From the NCBI GenBank assembly GCA_037957365.1, contig JARHVA010000398.1:1848001-1912000 (forward strand): a stretch of DNA of 64,000 nt, in the 5' to 3' direction. A program made the position numbers and the translations under genes. This stretch comes from Torreya grandis. Its lineage: Eukaryota > Streptophyta > Pinopsida > Cupressales > Taxaceae. This document shows positions 10,823 through 20,809 of the stretch, piece after piece. The notes beneath the pieces are model-generated. The model was not told the origin of the DNA and ran no database searches. It was given only the letters and a program-made list of their open reading frames with translations. Positions within the stretch are counted from its first letter, which is position 1. Every line of letters begins with the position of its first letter.

Positions 10823-13755
10823 TTATTGGTGACCCTGAGGACTTTTGAGCTTGCTCAAAAAGAAGAATCCACAATCTCCCGCATGATCAAATGTGGCAAA
10901 AAATTACAACTTTAGTAAGGCTATTTGATGAATAGACCACTTATCATCAGATAATCCCTGCTTATTTTGCAATTTATGGAAGGCTAAATCAAGGTTAATG
11001 ATATCCTTGTGTGAATTTTTTTGCAAAATATGAACTGCAACCTTCAATTGAAATTCAAGCTAGGACATGGGCATCAAGACAGCTTCCACTTCAGGCATTG
11101 ATGAATCATCTGTTAAACCCTAGAAAATTGATTGATCACTTTGCCTGGCTAACAACAAAGGTTTAATCTCATCAACCATCAACACTGTATTGCTATCAGG
11201 AAAAGGGAAGGGAAGACCCAATTACACCAGATCTTCAATGTGTTGTTTCATGTCTTTGATTCCTTCTTTCACCACATTTAGAAGCTCTTCACATTTAACT
11301 ACTGCAAAGTTACAACTAAGAAATTCATTCACTCTTTTAGCACTCTGATCATTCTATCACTAATCCTTGATGATGATAATGTTCTATCAGTTGCATCATA
11401 TAGCTTTTGCAGCAGTACTTGAGAGTCAAACACTCTCGAAGAGACAGTGGACAAAGTGGCTTCAACTAAAGTCTCCACCTTTTTGAACAATTTCTGTGCA
11501 TTTAGCATAAAGGTTAGAGAGGGTCTGAGCTGAGTAATCTCTTCAGAGATTCTTTTCCATATTGATACATAAAGCTCCTTAACCAGATTCAAAACCCATG
11601 TATTCTTTGGCCTATTACCCAACTCAAGTGTCAATTGTTCTGTCATTTGTCGCTCAGCTTGGAGTTGGGTCTGTATAGCAGCAATATTGTTCTGCTCATT
11701 CAATAGCTTCTGTTGAATTTGAGTGACCTGTAACAAGCTATCCTCACATTTTTCCTAAAATGCTACATTTTCCTGCCTTAAGGTTGTCACTGCATCTTTC
11801 ACCTACATTAGCCCTGCTTTTAAAGAATCATTTTGGGCCTGAATAGCCTGGTGAGTCTGAAGAGAAATAATATCTTGCAACTATTTGTTGAGACTCTCTA
11901 TTTTGTTATTCTTGGTATTGATTTCTATAATCAAATTGCTACAGTTTGCCTTCTCTTGGGCTAGATCAACCTCCATCTTCTAAAGCTTCTTTGATATTTT
12001 CAAATAATTCTCAACTACTATAGAAATGGATTCATTTAGTAGCTCAACTTTATCTTGGGGTCTGAAAAGTGACATATGTATTGCCACTACATTCATTGTG
12101 TAATCTTTAGGCTGTATCTGCTCATTTGGCTTGACTATATTAGGTGACAAATGGGTTACCGTTAGTTGCTGCTATATTGGGTCAAATTGTGACCTCATAT
12201 GTGGTGTAGCCAAGGCTTTATTATCTTTCATCCTCTTTTTCTCCATCCTGGCTTCTCTAGCCTTCTTAGCAGTATCTTCTGAGTTTGGAAGGTAAAAGGA
12301 GAGGCAATGTGCCCACCCGCAAAAGAATAACCTTGTGGCAAGCCATATGGAATAGCCAAATGTTGGCTTGGGACAATTTGAGGAGGTACTTTCTTTGGGA
12401 TAGAGTGGGAAAAATGAGGCAATGATATGCCCTGAGTATGGATAGATGGAGAAAAATGAGAAACGAGCACAGAAGAGGTGGCAGGGGAAATTTTTTGGCC
12501 AGATAGAATCATCACCCCTATAGGAGAAGAGAGAGATTGAGAAGAAGAAGGAGAAACAACACTCACTTGAGGAACAAATAAAGTACTCTGTGTTTGGTGT
12601 TGTGAGGGTTCTACTCTCTCCTCTGAATCAAGTTGAAACCTCAGCCTCTTATGTTTCCTTGGTGTTTCTTCTTCTGGCTGTGCTCCCTTCTCTTCAACAT
12701 TTACCACTACTGCTAGTGGTGATTGTGTAAAATTGGGAACCCCAAGGGCTGACGCTGATGGAGAAGCTTTTGGGGGTGAAGATACCACACTCTTTTATTT
12801 TTCAATGGCACTGAGAGATTGGGGCCAAACAGTTACAGCGACTGCAGCTGAGGTTTGCTCTGGGGTTTGCAATGTTTGACTGGATTTTGCTCTGGCTTCT
12901 AGCTCTCCACCTTGTGCCTACAAATTGCTTGTATCAGGGCTAGAGATAGGAGACAGATGACATTCATCCCAGAGTTCCTCTCATTTCTCATATGAATCCA
13001 CATTTATAAAAGAGTGAGTTATCTCACAAATCTATTGCCTATATCTCCAATAGGCTTCTATTTTCTCAATGTTCTAGTCTTTGTTCTTTAATGCTTTTCT
13101 TAAACTAGAAGTCATTCTGATTTTAGTTTCAAAATCCCTTTGCTTAACATAAATTTTTTCCCATGGCCTGTCTTCTTAAAGGGGCAAATCCATCAATTCT
13201 ACATAAAAATCCATAAAAATCAGGAATATCTTCCCTAGGATTTCTTCTATTTTCCCAAAAGGGACAACCCTCATGCACAATTTTGGCAGCAACCTTATTA
13301 TTCCTGACCCATGAAGTTATAAAACCATTGGGGTCATATCCCCATTTAGCTTCAATTAAAGAGAAACCTAGGAAGGCTAGCTTTCTTAGCAACACTTTCT
13401 CAACATCTCTGACCTCTAGGGCCATGTTGTTTGTTACCCATGGAACATCATACATTTTCTTCTTTTTCTTCCCAGAGCCATATTCATTATCTACCATAGA
13501 CACCTGCCTGGTGACCTCTAAAAATGCTAACCTAAGGGTCAAAATCTTAGGTAGCAACACTGGTTCCCCACTAAAACCATGGACTCTAATAATAGTATGA
13601 TGGGATCCAAAAAAGTAATCACAAGGAATAGTGCAATTGGTCATAAGGCTTGAGACACTTGGAAACAATCTATTTACAACCGGTTCTGGGCTCAAATGAC
13701 AAAAAGTAGGGGCAACAAAAAGTTCCTAGAATTCTTATGGGTCACTGGTTTTGGA
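10823..13755 (-). pseudogene. ORF2 of the large element, C-terminal portion, broken
   Basis: This continues the reading frame cut by the copia insertion. Removing the insert (5649 bp plus a 5-bp duplication) puts the frame ending near 19410 in phase with the one at 13695-13144. Frameshifts near 13150, 12280 and 11330 and several stops, mostly TGG to TAG/TGA, break it. It can be followed to a stop at about 10823, almost at the LTR. Regions in order: a compact domain (13695-13150) with a basic GKKKKK patch and a W/G-rich segment ending in FYGFLCRIDG; a Ser/Pro-rich linker (12788-12300); then a long Gln/Leu/Glu-rich stretch (about 12100-11330) typical of a coiled coil. I do not recognise the family. 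There is no RT, integrase or zinc knuckle. Confidence 0.6.
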
Positions 13756-13760
13756 CAAGA
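13756..13760. repeat. Target duplication CAAGA, left side of copia
   Basis: CAAGA here and at 19410-19414 flank the copia element exactly, marking its insertion into ORF2 of the large element. Confidence 0.9.
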
Positions 13761-14103
13761 TGTTGGGGATCAACCAACAATAGATTACACTTATGAAAGC
13801 AATAAACACGAAATTAAATCAGATAGACAAGTAACTAGAATCAGATAATAGCAAGAACAAGAGATACAAGAAACCACCCTGAAAACTTGTATTAAACTTA
13901 CAGAAGGAATACAATTGAAGAAACTTCTTTCTTCCACACCTCTCTCAGATGTATAGATCTCTCACTAGATCTCTATCCCTCAAGAGCTCTCTCTCTCAAG
14001 AACAATCAACTCCAACAACTTGGATTGATTCAACTCTGTACTGTTCTTCAACATTCATTCACAATGAACTACTTCTGCTACAATAAGCTAAAAAGATCTA
14101 ATT

Positions 14104-14113
14104 CTATATATAG
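14104..14113 (-). promoter_or_regulatory. Copia LTR TATA box
   Basis: CTATATATAG on the minus strand, about 350 bases from the U3 end. In the 5' LTR the matching site reads CTATATGTAG, so that copy is slightly degraded. Confidence 0.45.
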
Positions 14114-14307
14114 AAATAAGAGACTTGAGCATGCACTTACAACCAACAGTTAACCCTCTTGAACAAGGGCTCTAAAAACAATCTTACTAATAATAGAGAC
14201 GTGAACTTAAGACTACAACTTAAACTCATCATGCAAACACTCAGTTCTATCCTCGAAAATAGCTTTCTAGATGCACAGGTAACTAACGCTGATTCCTGCC
14301 TGCTTGC

Positions 14308-14395
14308 CTGTGACCGACGTCGGCCGATCCACTGTCGACGCCGGCATCTCATCAACTGCACCTGACCGACGTCGGTCGCTCCTAATCGACACCGG
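14308..14395. promoter_or_regulatory. CGACGTCGG palindrome cluster in copia 3' LTR
   Basis: Four related words lie in about 90 bases: CCGACGTCGGCCG, GTCGACGCCGGC, ACCGACGTCGGT (a perfect 12-bp palindrome) and ATCGACACCGGT. They are in U3 upstream of the TATA box. The ACGTC core is of the kind bound by plant bZIP proteins, so an enhancer role is plausible but unproven. Confidence 0.5.
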
Positions 14396-14462
14396 TGACT
14401 GTGTAGACCCAAAACTATCAAATGCGCTCATATGTAAAGCTTTTAGGCTCCACACCTTAAAA

Positions 14463-14474
14463 ATCTCCCACTTA
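14463..14474 (-). other. Polypurine tract of the copia element
   Basis: The minus strand reads AAGTGGGAGAT directly before the 3' LTR, the expected second-strand priming tract. The same tract precedes the 3' LTR of the related mini-element at 50894. Confidence 0.75.
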
Positions 14475-14534
14475 GAGATAAACAGCTGCACTAGTACCTA
14501 TACAACAACATCTTCTAGCTCCTCCATCTTCAAC

Positions 14535-15074
14535 TCAATCATGAAGACCAATGGAAGTTGAATGAAGATTCAACTTCTCCTTTGTAACTGGCTTGGTTAA
14601 CATATTAGCAGGATTCCTATCTGTATGAATCTTCTCCAGCTTCAACTCACCATCTTCCAATACCTGTCGTATGAAATGGTACTTTAGCTGTATGTGCTTT
14701 GTTCTTGAATGAAAGGCTGAAATCTTAGCCAAATGAATTGCACTCTGATTGTCACTATACAATCTGCAACTCTTATGCTCCCTACCAAGCTCATCCAAGA
14801 ACCGTGTCATCCATATCATCTCTTTGCTAGCCTCTGTGACTGCAATATACTTTGCTTCTGTAGTTGACAAGGCAACAACCTTCTGCAACTTAGATATCCA
14901 GCGAACCGCTGTTCCACCTACAGTGAAAACATAACCTGTAGTGCTCCTCCTGCCATCCAAATCACCTGCCATATCTGAATCTACATAACCATGTAGAGAA
15001 GTATCTGAACCTCTATAACACAAGTGTCTACTACTGGTTCCTCTCAGATATCTAAGGATCCACTAAACTGCTTT
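14535..15074 (-). pseudogene. Copia RNase H domain
   Basis: The last part of the polyprotein, ending at a stop near 14535. Visible motifs are GYVDSDMAGD (first catalytic Asp), STTEAKYIA (catalytic Glu), LYSDNQSAIHLA (Asp) and the terminal HIQLKYHFIRQ and TKPV blocks typical of copia RNase H. This domain would degrade the RNA strand during reverse transcription. Two in-frame stops at its junction with RT, within the conserved EHWKAVKWILRYLRG region, interrupt it; otherwise it is well preserved. Confidence 0.9.
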
Positions 15075-16058
15075 TCAATGTTCCTTACCTGGATTAGCCA
15101 TATACTTACTTACCACTCCCACTGCTTGGGCAATATCCGATCTAGTACACACCATTGCATACATTAAACTCCCTACTACGAAAGAATATGGAACTCTACT
15201 CATGTACTCTACCTCATCATGTGAGTTAGGACATTGTTCTTTACTCAACTTAAAATATCCAGCCAAAGGTGTGCTTACCGATTTAACATCCTGCATATTG
15301 AACCATTTCAACACCTTGTCCACATAATCCTCTTGAGACAATATCAACCTGTGATTTTTCCTGTCTCTCTTAATGCTCATGCCAAAGATTTTTTTTGCTG
15401 CTCCCAAATCTTTCATAGCAAACGTTTGAGCTAATTTCACCTTAAGCTCAGAGATATCCTGCATGTGTGATCCTGCAACCAACATATCATCTACATACAA
15501 CAATAGAATAATATATCTACCATTATCCAATCTCTTAAAATACACACAATGGTCAGATTGACACCTACTGGAGCCATGCTCAGTCATAAACCTATCAAAT
15601 TTTAAATATCATTGCCTAGGAGCTTGCTTGAGACCATACAAGCTTTTCTTCAATCTGCACACTAACTTCTCCTTACCCTTGACCTCAAATCCTTCCAGCT
15701 GTTCCATATAAATTTCCTCATCCAAATCTCCATGAAGAAACGCTGTCTTAACATCTAGCTGCTCAAGATGCAAATCCTCAAAAGCAACCAAAGACAATAC
15801 AATCCGTATAGAAGTCATTTTAACAACAGGAGAAAAAATCTCACCAAAATCAATACCTGGCTTTTGTGCAAATCCTTTCACTACCAATCTGGCCTTATAT
15901 CTCATCTGTCCATTCTCACCTTCTTTCAACCTGTAGGTCCATCTATTCTTCAGTGTCCTCTTACCAGCTGGCAACTCAACCAAATCCCATGTTTGGTTCT
16001 CTCTTAAGGACTCCATCTCCTCAACCATGCCACGCTCCCACTGACTCTTGGACTCCAC
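15075..16058 (-). pseudogene. Copia reverse transcriptase
   Basis: RT is collinear and in one frame apart from a TGA at about 15606, replacing Trp after LYGLKQAPRQ. Motifs in order: TWDLVELPAGKR, RYKARLVVKGF, DFGEIFSPVVK, LDVKTAFLHGDLDEEIYM, the LYGLKQAPR block and the catalytic LLYVDDMLVAG. The active-site YVDD is intact. The order and motifs are diagnostic of Ty1/copia. RT would copy the element RNA into DNA in the virus-like particle. Confidence 0.95.
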
Positions 16059-16196
16059 CTATATTGCTTCTTCAAAACTCTCTGGTTCTCCACCATCAGT
16101 TAGCAATAAATAAAATGAATAAGGAGAATATCTAATTGGAGGCTTACTCACCCTTTCTGACCTCCTGATGGGTGTCTGAGACTCATTCACAACACG

Positions 16197-16475
16197 CTAT
16201 CCATCCAAATTCTCTAACAGTGACCGACCTCGGTCACTTCCAGGCCTGTTACTGGCCGACGTCAGTTCTGCCTGACCAACGTCGGTGCCTGTCCTGCCGA
16301 CATCGGTCTCTGTATGGCCGACGCTGGTCTCTGTCCTACCGACGCCGGTTCTTAACCTGCCGACGTCGGTCTCTGTGTTTTCTTGCAAGTGATTTTTTTT
16401 TCCCGCAAGCTCATTTTGGACGGTCACATCGTCCAATTCACCATTGCTCTGCCCAGATTGATTCAGCTTCTTTAG
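16197..16475 (-). repeat. In-frame 21-bp tandem array between integrase and RT
   Basis: About seven units, exactly 21 bp apart over the best part (16278-16380), each built on YCGACGTCGGT plus CTCTGTC-like filler. In the polyprotein frame they read as a 7-residue repeat of the TETDVGR type. This inter-domain linker is normally variable and unstructured. The DNA word is the same palindrome that clusters in the element's own LTRs. Confidence 0.75.
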
Positions 16476-17757
16476 CTAATCACAATACATCACTCTTTCA
16501 TTGAAAACAACATCACGGCTCCTAATTACCTTGTTAGTTTTTAGATTCCAAAGTCTGAAACCAAAATTATCTGAGCCATAGCCAATAAATGTGCACCTCA
16601 TAGACTTAACATCCAGCTTTTTTTTATTTTCTTTATCAATGTGCACAAAGGCTTTACAACCAAAAACTTTGAGATATGAGAGATCTACTTTTTTACCTGT
16701 CCATGCCTCTTCTGAAATTCCACCATCTAGAGCTGTAGAGGGTCCTCTGTTAATCAGGTACACTATAGTGTCAATAGCTTGTGTCCAAAACTGTAAGGGC
16801 AAACCAGCATGCAATCTCATACACCTTGCATGCTCCATTATTATCCTATTCATCCTTTCAGCAATTCCGTTCTACTGAGGTGTCCTTGGAATCGTCCTTT
16901 GCCTGTGGATTCCATGCATATAACAATAATCTCTGAAATTATAACTACAGAACTCATCGCCATTGTCAGATCTTAGGCACTTCAATCTTTTACTATTTCA
17001 TTCTCAACCATAGCTTTCTAAATCTTAAAAGTCTCAAATATATCAGATTTCCTCCTAATACAATAGACCCATACTTTTCTTGTAGCATCATCTATGAAAG
17101 ATACATAGTACTGTGATCCTCCAATGGAAGCAACCTGAGCTGGTCCCCACACGTCTGTGTAAACAAGCTGTAACTTATGCTTCTTCTTAATAGACCCAGT
17201 CTTGAAAAAATTAACCTTTTTTTGTTTTTCAAATACACAGTGCTCACAAAACTCTAGATCTATGCCTTTTAAATCTGAAAGCATACCTTTGGACTTAAGA
17301 ATTGACATCCCCTTCTCACTCATGTGGCCAAGCCTTGAGTGCCACAATTTAGCATCCACATTTGAAGTAGATAATACAGAAGGAGAATTGTTAGTAACAC
17401 AATTACACAAATACAGAGTACCTACTCTCTTACCTCTGGCCATAACAAGTGCACCCTTGGTCACCTTCCAAGATTCTACTGTGAGAGTTACTGTACAACC
17501 CTCATCCCCTAATTTTCTTATAAAAATCAAATTTCTCTTCAAGCTAGGAACATGCATCACATCTCTCAACACCCATGTGTTGCCATTCTGCATCTTCAGC
17601 TGCACTTTACCTTTGCCAATTATTTTACAAGGCTCATCATCCCCTAGATACACTATTTCAAAATCTCCATGGATATAGTCACTAAAATATTCCCTATTAG
17701 GGGTAGCATGAAAAGATGCACCAGAATCTAACACCCAAAATTTTATATTATTATGCA
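16476..17757 (-). pseudogene. Copia protease (end), GAG-pre-integrase and integrase
   Basis: From the amino end: protease active site WVLDSGASFHATP; the zinc-binding integrase head with HSRLGHMSEKGM and CEHC (HHCC); the catalytic core with YTDVWGP (first Asp), FIDDATRK, SDNGDEF (second Asp) and PQ-stop-NG-AERMNR containing the catalytic Glu; then the C-terminal FGCKAFVHI and CTFIGYG blocks. One frameshift near 16985 and a Gln-to-stop near 16870 disable it. Integrase would insert the cDNA into the genome. The spacing is typical of copia. Confidence 0.93.
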
Positions 17758-17819
17758 AAGAGAATATTAAAGCATCTTGTGCAATACCTGCAACTTTGGC
17801 TTCTTCCTTTCCTTCGTGC

Positions 17820-18592
17820 TGATTGTCCTCCTTAGGCTTTGACCAGTAATCTCTGCTTATGTGCCCAATCTTTCCACAATTCTAGCATTGTGGCTTCCTG
17901 CCATTTCTAGATTTGGATCTTCCTCTCACCTTAGACTTAGATCTTGATCTCCTTTTGCTCTTATCTTTCTGCCTCCCCCTGCTCTCAAAACTTAAAGTGT
18001 TCTCAGATGTCTCTTCTGTGCTTTTCCTGTGAATTTCCTCATTCTAGATAACACTAACAACATCCTCTACTTTCAAAATATTTGATGCAGATGCAGTATT
18101 GCTAACTGCCATTACTAAGCCATGCCAGCTTTTAGGCAAAGAACATAATATTAAAAGAGCTTTTATTTCATCATCAAACACTATATTGACTGAACTTAAT
18201 TGATTCACAATTCCATTGAAATCATTCAGATGAGTAGACAGAGATCCACCTTCATTCATATGCAAATTAAATAACTGCTTCATAAGATATACCTTATTAG
18301 AAGCTGAGGGTTTTTCATATAAATTTGCTAGAGTAGTCATCAACTCTACCGTAGGCTTTGCCTGTGATAAATTAGATATCACAGTGGATGCTAGACTCAG
18401 TCTTATAGACTCCAGAGCCTTTCTATCAAGAACTTCCCATTCTTCGTCATCCATGTCTTTGGGCTTCTTTGCAACCCCACCTAACGGTAAGTAGAGATCT
18501 TTTTGATACAGATAATCCTCTATCTACATTCTCTAATATTGATAATTTTTGCCATTGAACTTCTCCATTCTTAGTTTACTTTCATCTGCCAT
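17820..18592 (-). pseudogene. Copia Gag with damaged zinc knuckle
   Basis: The start is chosen at ATG 18592, giving MADESKLRMEKFNG, the usual copia Gag opening; the related mini-element has MAKESKLRMDKF at the same place. Trp codons early in Gag are now TAG. A UBN2-type Gag core follows (about 18454-18044) with LYEKPSASNKVYLMKQLFNL and LLILCSLPKSW. The zinc knuckle near 17890 reads C-stop-NCGKIGHISRDY: a TAG after the first Cys, and the last Cys is now Tyr. Gag would form the particle and bind RNA. Confidence 0.88.
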
Positions 18593-18686
18593 TGCTTCTC
18601 CCACTCAAACAAAAATCTCTGCAAAAACCCTTGTGAGAACCTGTAATCAATACACACTACACAGATCTGAACCACCTGTTAGTGAA

Positions 18687-18702
18687 CCTGGCTCTGATAC
18701 CA
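18687..18702 (-). other. Primer binding site, tRNA-iMet
   Basis: The minus strand reads TGGTATCAGAGCCAGG two bases after the 5' LTR. This matches the 3' end of plant initiator-Met tRNA, the standard copia primer. Confidence 0.93.
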
Positions 18703-18704
18703 CT

Positions 18705-19409
18705 TGTTGGGGATCAACCAACAATAGATTACACTTATGAAAGCAATAAACGCGGAATTAAATCAGATAGACAAGTAACTAGAATAAGATAATAACAAGA
18801 ACAAGAGATACAAGAAATCACTCTGAAAACTTGTATTAAACTCTTTACAGAAGGAATACAATTGAAGAAACTTCTTTCTTCCACACCTCTCTCAGATGTA
18901 TAGATCTCTCACTAGATCTCTATCTCTCAAGAGCTCTCTCTCTCAAGAACAATCAACTCCAACAACCTGGATTGATTCAACTCTGTACTGTTCTTCAACA
19001 TTCATTCACAATGAACTACTTTTGCTACAATAAGCTAAGAAGATCTAATTCTACATATAGAATTAGGAGACTTGAGCATGCACTTACAACCAACAGTTAA
19101 CCCTCTTGAACAAGGGCTCTAAAAACAATCTTACTAATAATAGAGACGCGAACTTAAGACTACAACTTAAATTCATCATGCAAACACTCGGTTTTGTCCT
19201 CGAAAATAGCTTTTTGGATGCACAGGTAACTGACACCAGTTCCTGCCTGCTTGCCTGTGACCGATGTCGGCCGATCCACTACCGACGCCGGCGTCTCATC
19301 AACTACACCTGACCGACGTCGGTCACTCCTAACCGACGCCAGTGACTGTGTAGACCCGAAACTGTCAAATGCGCTCATATGTGAAGCTTTTAGGCTCCAC
19401 ACCTTAACA
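18705..19409 (-). repeat. Copia 5' LTR (right)
   Basis: It starts TGTTGGGGATCAACC and ends CACCTTAACA. It includes TGACCGACGTCGGTCA (19310-19325), a perfect 16-bp palindrome, plus three related words from 19258 on. The right target duplication CAAGA follows directly. Confidence 0.92.
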
Positions 19410-20357
19410 CAAGATATGTGTCCATGAAAACATAGGAATGGTTCTATGTAGACCAAATCTTGGGTCATACATATTTAGATGCATGTGTTGGGAAAAGATG
19501 CTAAAATTTTGATACAACATGAGATGAAACAGATAAGAAGAATACCTAAAAATTCCCTTAGATTTGAATTGGGTGAGTTGTTCAACCATTGAATATGCAA
19601 TCTGCTCAGAGAAATCAAGCTGATACTCCTGAGTCTTGTCAACAATTTTCAATCTGAAGAGGATGGCCATTTGTTCTTCATAGATAGTTGTATCTTCTTT
19701 CATTCCAAAAATGAAAGCCATCATGGAAAGTGCATCTTGACTAGCTTGTGCAAATTGTACTCTTGCTGTTGGCAGTGTCAGCACAGTGGTATCATCATCA
19801 CCTAATTGCAATTTTGATTTTAGAAACCTCAATTGAGTATTGATGTTTGCCCACATTCTTTGCATTTTGGCAATAGTGGGAAACGTGGCTGTCTTGTCAT
19901 GATACAGGGCCAACATGTCTCTGATAACCTTTGGTGTAATTTGTACTATGAATGGACCCTATTGTATGGTATTTGAGGGTACATGAAATAATTCAGAGCA
20001 TATTTCAACTAAGTCAGGGCACAAATGTACACCTAGGACAATGAATTGTGCCAGTTGGGAAGTCCATATCCTCATTGCGAATGTTTCATATTATCTAGCC
20101 TTTGCCCTCTGAATACACCTTTGATGTGCCACTTCTCTTAGAGTTTTGCTAAGCTTTTGAAGAATTGGGTCCATGATTTCGTCTGCAAAATATTTCACCT
20201 TTGCTAGGTCGTTTGCATAACCAACTTCAGGGATTCTAGTCTGTGGATAGATCTTTAAAGGTTGTGCAGGGGCCAAAGCATATGATTTGCTTGTGAGAAA
20301 ATTATCAAAGGATTTGTAAATCCCAGGCCCTTGTTGTGAAGATTGTGCTCCCTCCAT
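19410..20357 (-). pseudogene. ORF2 of the large element, N-terminal portion
   Basis: It starts at ATG 20357 (MEGAQSSQQG). The frame runs to the copia insertion with two stops: a TAA at 20091 and a TAG near 19959, probably once Trp. The segment ITPKVIRDMLALY, followed by helical blocks with SKLQLGD and QASQDALSMMAF, recalls accessory proteins often found in plant retroelements (an impression, not a match I can prove). Together with the portion beyond the insert the original frame would be about 1,290 codons, far larger than a usual Gag. The function is unknown. Confidence 0.6.
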
Positions 20358-20809
20358 ATCTATATCTATACTTGTAAATAATGAACTATGGTAACAGGTA
20401 TGGATCTTTGCAATAGGGAAGGCACTTTCACTAAGCAGGTTCGCTATGAACTAAAAATTGTAGATAACAAGGATTTTTTAGCAGACGCAGGAATGTTTGA
20501 GACACTTGTAAGCTTTAACTCTTGTTATGGGGTACTTAATGACCCATCAAGTCTTGAGAATGGCATTAAAATCAGATAACCGTAAGCAAATCTTATGAAA
20601 TCTTCATGGGACAATGAGTTAGACACTTCATGAAAGTGGCTGCGCAAGGTACCTTGGGGAATTTAAGGATTTGGGAGATATTTAATGTGTTGAGAGTTTT
20701 GAAAATTTTGAAAAAGACTCTGAGCCATGGCTACGTGTTCAAAGAGCACTTATTTAAAAGAAAGAGTGGGAAAGAAAAATGGGAAAATAGAGCAACAAGG
20801 AAAGGGAAA

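Larger units (their letters stand above)
13761..14462 (-). repeat. Copia 3' LTR (left)
   Basis: It starts TGTTGGGGATCAACC and ends at CACACCTTAAAA, where the other copy has CTTAACA. On the minus strand it carries a TATATATAG box (about 14104-14113) and, nearer its start, four GACGTC-type palindromic words (14311-14395). Confidence 0.9.
13761..19409 (-). mobile_element. Near-complete Ty1/copia retrotransposon, defective
   Basis: The element is 5649 bp with LTRs of 702 and 705 bp (TGTTGGGG...CTTAACA), a perfect 5-bp target duplication, a tRNA-iMet primer site, a polypurine tract and the copia gene order Gag, protease, integrase, RT, RNase H on the minus strand. It sits inside ORF2 of the large LTR element and so is the younger insertion. 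By eye the two LTRs show six substitutions in the first ~140 aligned bases. The polyprotein frame spans 18592 to about 14535 but has one frameshift in integrase and several stops. Most stops are Trp to stop, as expected from G-to-A changes after cytosine methylation. It cannot be autonomous as it stands. Confidence 0.95.

Noticed and set aside
10826..10846. TTGGTGACCCTGAGGAC just inside the left LTR, resembling the tRNA-Arg-type primer site of Tat/Ogre elements, which would make the large element plus-strand with antisense frames
   Set aside because: The TATA box in both LTRs, the U3 repeat array and two sense frames fit the minus orientation better, and the minus-strand frame reads through this sequence almost to the LTR. 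It remains the main alternative.
11329..12788. Separate coiled-coil and Ser/Pro-rich host genes
   Set aside because: They are consecutive pieces of one frame-shifted ORF2 inside the LTR element and end at its 3' LTR.
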